A stretch of 64,000 nt of DNA from Larix kaempferi (Eukaryota > Streptophyta > Pinopsida > Pinales > Pinaceae): assembly GCA_027924585.1 (NCBI GenBank), contig BSBM01000822.1, forward strand, positions 1,816,001-1,880,000, in the 5' to 3' direction. Made by a program: the position numbers and the translations under genes. Under the pieces are notes generated by a model. That model was not told the origin of the DNA. It was given only the letters and a program-made list of their open reading frames with translations, and made no database searches. Shown here in pieces: positions 59,501 through 64,000 of the stretch. How positions within the stretch are numbered: position 1 is the first letter of the stretch; each line of letters starts with the position of its first letter.

Positions 59501-60000
59501 AAATGGACATATATACCACAAAAAAAATCATCGCAGTGTATCTTATAGTAGAGGAAGTGTCTAAAACTACAAAATATACCAAAAACATAGAAGGTCACAT
59601 CCCTATAGTAAATCAGTAATATACCTTAAAACCTAAATATATATATTATACGATTCATTCATATCACTTATTAACAGGGTTATATATATAAAGTGCTATC
59701 AGAGGCTAAGCTTGTTAAGTATTTAATTAGAATGTAATTTTTTTTAAATAAGAAATCCCTATACTAGAGGAGGTAAGTAAAAGTTGTCAATCTTAAGATT
59801 TCTTTTTGACACTTTAAATGGTTGTGCCTTTAAATTTTAACCCTAGTGACAATAAAGGAAGAAGATTTCTTCATGATACTTTTGAAAAAGTTGTGCGTCT
59901 AAATTAAAATTTAAAGGGAATATTATTATTCAAACAACAATTATATTAACATAGAGTTTGCAAATCAATTAAAAATTCCCGAGTCAATATAGTTGAAAAG

Positions 60001-60857
60001 CTAAGTTGCCAAGAAATGTGGGTGCGGGGACGGGTGTGGGGACAAGGACGCCACTTTTTGAAATAGGGTACTTGGGTTCATCGGGGTACTATATATATAA
60101 GTAGTTGTAACAAAACAATAAAATTAAAAGTTAAAAACATGTCACATGCATATTTCTTCATAATTCAATGATTCATCATTCATTCAACATTCACATTGGA
60201 ACATAAAATTTGATATCAAGTGGAAGTTATCTTATGATTCCGTTGTCATACCACATTCAAAATTTGTGCAATGGGCCAATGACATTTCCAGACATGAAAT
60301 AGAAAATACAAAATTCAGAAAACACTCAACAATGATTTCCTTCAATGATTCTCCTTGCTTTAACAGTGTAACCTTGTCGTTGTATTCAACATGGAAAGCC
60401 CTTCACGGTTTCACCAAACACTATCGTCATGGAAAGCCCTTCACCAAACACTGCCGCTGCTGAATGAAATGATTATGAGATGTTTGAATGGCAAATTATG
60501 ATGTTTGAAGAGTTTGGGGATCATAATTTTAGGTTTGGGAGGGGGGGCACCTTTCCCCCCTTCCTTTTAATTATGATGTTTGAAGAGTTTGGGGGTCATA
60601 ATTTTAGGTTTGGGAGGGGAGGCACCTTTCCCCCCTTCCTTTTATTTATTTCACTGCATAAAAAATCAGGGTACGTCGTCCCCTCTAAGCCAAATGAACC
60701 CATTTTTTCAAGTCGACGTCTCGGGTTCTTCAGTCAAGAACCCGGTTCGTATGGGTTCGCCAACCAAGAACCCGAACCCGAATCGGAGACGTGAGTTCGT
60801 GAACCTGGTGCGGGGACGTGAACCCTACCCGCCGGTACGTGAACCCATGCAACTAAG
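60001..60857 (-). mobile_element. Small non-autonomous hAT element (GTACCC family), copy 2
   Basis: The 857-bp element is flanked by TTGAAAAG at 59993-60000 and 60858-60865, an exact 8-bp duplication. The left end is CTAAGTTGCCAAGAAATGTG and the right end, inward on minus, is CTTAGTTGCATGGGTTCACG. Its left 230 bases are the inverted counterpart of the right end of copies 1 and 3 (GGCGCC-type subterminal GC block, TATATATAT, ATTCAT-rich), so it sits in the opposite orientation. A 75-bp tandem duplication lies inside. No transposase was seen. Confidence 0.87.
60494..60643. repeat. Tandem duplication, 75-bp unit, inside small hAT element
   Basis: Two near-identical copies (60494-60568 and 60569-60643) contain ATGATGTTTGAAGAGTTTGG, TAGGTTTGGGAGG and CACCTTTCCCCCC. 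Only a few bases differ. Confidence 0.92.
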
Positions 60858-60865
60858 TTGAAAAG

Positions 60866-61666
60866 TTAAAATCACACAAAAGAAATATGAAACAAACGAT
60901 ATGACGATTATGTTCTAAAATCTTAATTTTAAGTTAAAGAATATGAGGTGGAAATACCAACATACTAAAACATCTTCACCTTAAAATTTGAAAAAGAAAT
61001 ATTCAAGGTTTTCTCAAAATAAAAAGAAAATAAAAATGTGTGATCTTAAAGCAAAATCCTATACAGAAATAACCTCAACAAAAGTTACAGAAGAAGCACT
61101 GGATACTCACTCAAAATGGTTGAGTATCACAACATAAAGAGCGAGATTATATGGATAAGCTATGAGATTTCACCAAGATTTTCCCATAAAAAGATAGAGG
61201 AAATTTCTAATCTAAAAATTTGAAACGGCACCTTGTTAGCAAAATTTTAAAAATTAAAATAATGGGAAAAAAAAATGGAAATACAAGTTGTCAACAAAGA
61301 CATCAATCAATCCAATTGAGTATAAAATGTTTTCAAACCCTGAAGTACAAACTACAAATATAGAAACCTCAACAAATTCAATCAAAGATAAAATTCCAAG
61401 TTTCAATACTAATCAAATATCAATGATCGATAGAACAACACAAGTATATGAATTGCAATCCAAGTCATCCTTGGAATTGTATTTCAAGAAGTTTCATCCA
61501 AAAACCCTATCGACAAACAAGGATAGATTAGACTAACCTAGGATGGATTGATCTGTCTGAAATCCAACAATGTTGTTTAAAACTTGAAAAGCCTTTTCAT
61601 TGAGTTTCTTCCACTGCTTTTAGGACAAAGTATCTTGAGGAGGGCTGACATGTAATGTACAGAAAT
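60866..61666. other. AT-rich spacer
   Basis: About 800 bases between two small hAT elements, strongly A-rich on plus. A stretch at 61288-61536 is open for 82 codons and polar (Ser, Thr, Asn, Lys), without a recognisable domain. Confidence 0.4.
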
Positions 61667-62042
61667 GTTATTACCTGTGTAGCAGGGGTACCCGTCCCCA
61701 AGGGTTGGGTTCATGTCCCCGTCCTGGGTACGGTCCCCCATCACGGAAACTGGGTCGAGGACTTCTCAGACGTCTCCCGAAGTCTCTATTGAAGTACCCG
61801 CGAACCAAAAACTTTTGGCAAGAAAAAAGGAAACTTGGCTTGGTTTGGGGACTCCATCCCCGATTTTGGGGATGCCGAGGAGACTTCCGATAACTGATAA
61901 TTAAGCAAAATTCATTTTTTTTAAATTATTTTTTGCATTTTTGTAGAGGGAAAGGGTGGGCATGGGTCCCTCTACCCTTTTAACACCTATGAGCATTGCC
62001 CTCCCCAACCCATTTGACATTTCATTCTAAGTTTTAACTTTC

Positions 62043-62265
62043 ATGAGAGGCAGCCCGCGGCAGAGAAGAGAGGAGGCAACCCACGGCAGAGGAGTGGAGG
62101 AGCAGCCCAGGGCAGAGAGGAGAAGAGGAGGAGCAGCCTACGGCAGAGAGGAGAGGCAGCAACCCACGGCAGAGGAGAGGAGGAGCAGCCCAGGGCAAAG
62201 AGGAGAAGAGGAGCAACAGCCCGCAGCAGAGAGGAGAGGAGGAACAGCCCAACAGTGAAGACGTG
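62043..62265 (+). repeat. GA-rich tandem array
   Basis: Variants of GAGGAGCAGCCCAGGGCAGAGAG recur about seven times with unit lengths of roughly 27-36 bases. Both strands are free of stops over much of the array (71 codons on plus, 82 on minus), a consequence of composition. Confidence 0.8.
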
Positions 62266-62300
62266 AATAGTGAGCAGCCCAACAGATACCTCCAGTTGTT

Positions 62301-62417
62301 ATGGATGCAGAGGAGCCTCCACTTGAGAGTGATGACTACCTAGAGAGCTTGTTGTTTGAGGACCTCGATGATGATAGTGATGTTATAGATGCAGCTGGCC
62401 TAGATGACATGGCTTGA
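62301..62417 (+). pseudogene. Short acidic frame, possible transposase C-terminal tail
   Basis: 38 codons from ATG to TGA, very rich in Asp, Glu and Leu, directly before the 3' untranslated part of the small hAT element. Acidic tails are common at the C-terminus of hAT transposases, and the position just upstream of the conserved 3' part fits. No dimerisation motif is left. The assignment is inferred from composition and place only. Confidence 0.35.
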
Positions 62418-62860
62418 TGAAGCCAACTTAGCTATGTTGTTGATGTTCATTGTTCATTGTTCAGTGTTTTTTGCATTTTGAATTTTGGATGTTGTATACT
62501 CTATGTTGTATGACATTGGACATATATCATGATTGATTAATCATGATTCATATCAATATGCAAACAATAATTTGAATTTCCACTTGGTTTATGATTATCT
62601 GATATCATGTTTAGACTTAAGGTTCATATGTAATTTCCACTTTATATCAATGATTCATGAATTTTGAACTTGAAGCAATGTGCATGTTACTTATTGAATA
62701 CTAGTGAAAATGATTTGAATTTTTATTTCATATGTATTGATTACTATATATATATACACACAGTACCCCCGACGCACCAAAGTCCCCTGTTTCAAAATAT
62801 GGCGTCCCCATCCCCGTCCTCGTTCCTGTCCCCAAGTTTTCTGGCAACATAGGTTATTAC

Positions 62861-63312
62861 ACTAGTATAATTATTATCATCGTGAAAAGAGTTCGCATCT
62901 ATTGATATGACATTTCTCTTAGGTAGTATATAAGGGAGTCTTCTTGACTGCCCACCATTCATTGTATCATTCATCATATTGTTTATATACATATATTTTC
63001 TCGTGTGTGAGTATTTGCATTGTCTGTATTGTTCTCATTGTTAGCTTTTCTATGTTGCTCCAACCATGTTGTCAATTGACCATCAATTCCTGTCATTTCC
63101 TAGGGGATTTTCTAGTTTTAGCAATTATATTTATATAATAAAGTTGACTATTGATTAGTCATCAGTGAATTATTTCCATTAAGCAATAAGTTGAGCACTT
63201 GGCATGTGTTGGCATGGGTCTACCCATTATTGGCACATGTAGGACACATTACTTGAGGAGTTACATAGAGAACTGTGTTTGGCTTGTGTTGGTGTGTAGC
63301 CACTACATAAAG
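62861..63312. other. Spacer before Copia LTR
   Basis: About 450 bases with nothing recognised. TAAAG at 63308-63312 would be the left target duplication of the Copia element that begins at 63313; its partner lies outside the window. Confidence 0.4.
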
Positions 63313-63801
63313 TGTTGGTGATTGTAGCTTCGTGAGGTATCCTCCAACAAAGTTGGCCCTACAGAAGAAAACAACAAACAGTTAGCATTGTGCACCCAGG
63401 AAAGTCGGCCCCATTCAGCCAGTGAAGTCGACCTCATAAGAGGAAAAAGTCAACACTTGAACAATATAAATAGAGTGACGTCTTACTCACTTTCCACATG
63501 CAATTCGCTCAAGTTGATCTGAACAAGTGCACAATTAAGGAGAGAGAAGACGCAGCTACAGAAGAAGACATTCTTGGGTTTGCTATCTATGGGTTCATCT
63601 TATATATTTGATGTACATTGTATTTTGAATTATATCTCTGAATAAGAAAGGTTGTTGGGTTTTCTTCCCTTGAGTAGAAGGGTTTCCCAGGATAAAATCT
63701 TTGTGTCTTTGTTTATGTGCTTTGGTTATTCTTTCAGTGATCCTTACTTGTTTTTGCTGCAAATAAAGTGAAATTATACTGCTATAACAAAAATTCTAAC
63801 A
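63313..63801 (+). repeat. 5' LTR of a plus-strand Copia element, continuing beyond the window
   Basis: The 489-bp repeat runs from TGTTGGTGATTGTAGC to AATTCTAACA. Its first 50 bases match the start of the element 2 LTR read on minus (TGTTGATGTTTGTAGCTACG, then GAGGTATCCTC). It has a TATA box (TATAAATAG, 63465-63473) and a 3' part with GGGTTTTCTTCCC and GGGTTTCCCAGG shared with the other Copia LTRs. A tRNA-type primer-binding site follows directly. The internal region starts at 63802 and leaves the window after about 200 bases. Confidence 0.9.
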
Positions 63802-63816
63802 TGTTATCAGAGCAGT
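63802..63816 (+). promoter_or_regulatory. Primer-binding site of the terminal Copia element
   Basis: TGTTATCAGAGC directly after the LTR differs by one base from TGGTATCAGAGC, the complement of the 3' end of initiator tRNA-Met used by plant Copia elements. Confidence 0.85.
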
Positions 63817-64000
63817 GCTGAAAGAAGCCATTGTAAAAAACTAGGGCTTCCAATTTCAGAGGTTTCCAACCACAAATTTGATCTGGAAGAGTGTCTTGGA
63901 ACTTGCCCTCGGAGGGCGCACTTATTTGTGGAAGCAGATCTTCATTCTGAGAATTTTCAGTTTTGCCCTAATTTTCTATTAGGGCAGTTTTTTTGGAAAC
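63817..64000 (+). other. Leader of the terminal Copia element
   Basis: Untranslated leader with AACTAGGGCTTCC and GGAGGGCGCAC segments, similar in style to the leaders beside the other Copia 5' LTRs (30120-30520 and 34560-34980, minus). gag would start downstream of the window. Confidence 0.7.

Larger units (their letters stand above)
57848..59992. other. AT-rich spacer with two tandem duplications
   Basis: About 2.1 kb. Apart from the duplications at 58797-58984 and 59266-59500 listed separately, I saw only an ATATATATACACACACAC microsatellite near 58566 and no recognisable gene. An open stretch at 59187-59423 (78 codons) includes the first unit of the second duplication and matches no family I know. 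Confidence 0.45.
61675..62852 (+). mobile_element. hAT deletion derivative (GTACCC family), copy 3
   Basis: The 1,178-bp element is flanked by GTTATTAC at 61667-61674 and 62853-62860. The left end is CTGTGTAGCAGGGGTACCC and the right end, inward on minus, is CTATGTTGCCAGAAAACTTG. The 3' part matches copy 1. In addition it holds a GA-rich tandem array and a short acidic reading frame that could be the C-terminal tail of a lost transposase, so it looks like an internal deletion product of a larger element. Confidence 0.87.

Noticed and set aside
62034-62282. Leu/Ser-rich minus frame of 82 codons with a signal-peptide look
   Set aside because: It is the complement of a GA-rich tandem array; the apparent hydrophobic repeats follow from the unit sequence.

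Overview
The window looks like intergenic DNA from a large, transposon-filled land-plant genome. It holds Copia LTR retrotransposons, an L1-type LINE with a C-terminal RNase H, hAT DNA transposons with 8-bp target duplications and an endogenous caulimovirid (plant pararetrovirus). I found no intact host gene, tRNA, rRNA or CRISPR array. Long degenerate LTRs and sparse genes would suit a gymnosperm, but this is inference and no lineage marker was seen.

Layout. 1-14.6 kb: several old, long LTR-like repeats of one loose family in both orientations, each with a TATA-like core, plus unrecognised spacer. 14.6-18.9 kb: no recognisable feature. 18.9-24.7 kb: a decayed copy of a retroelement with a zf-RVT-like motif, cut by a small hAT element (19949-21059), followed by another LTR-like repeat. 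24.7-35.6 kb: two Copia elements on the minus strand, each with an exact 5-bp target duplication. One is full length but broken (24725-31112). The other keeps only gag plus a tandem-repeat array (31204-35559). They sit 91 bp apart in a second copy of the decayed zf-RVT-like retroelement, which resumes at 35.6-36.4 kb. 37.6-41.0 kb: a further long LTR followed by a coiled-coil, gag-like remnant. 41.2-46.3 kb: a 5'-truncated L1-type LINE with many stop codons. 46.65-47.56 kb: a small hAT element.

47.9-57.8 kb is the best part of the window, a three-level nest. A solo Copia-like LTR (TSD GAAAT) was hit by a hAT transposon (TSD CTCCTGCC, 14-bp inverted ends). The hAT transposase gene is in turn split by about 5.2 kb of caulimovirid DNA. 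That viral DNA carries an uninterrupted 1,448-codon reading frame (partial coat region, zinc knuckle, protease, reverse transcriptase, RNase H and a long unassigned C-terminal extension), then the viral promoter region and a repeat-bearing leader. 57.9-63.3 kb: AT-rich spacer with two tandem duplications and two more small hAT elements. From 63313 the 5' LTR and primer-binding site of a plus-strand Copia element begin, and the element leaves the window.

The parts do not form a pathway; they are layers of insertion. The target duplications give the order of events, and the main open questions concern the viral insert, its C-terminal extension and promoter, and the family of small hAT elements.
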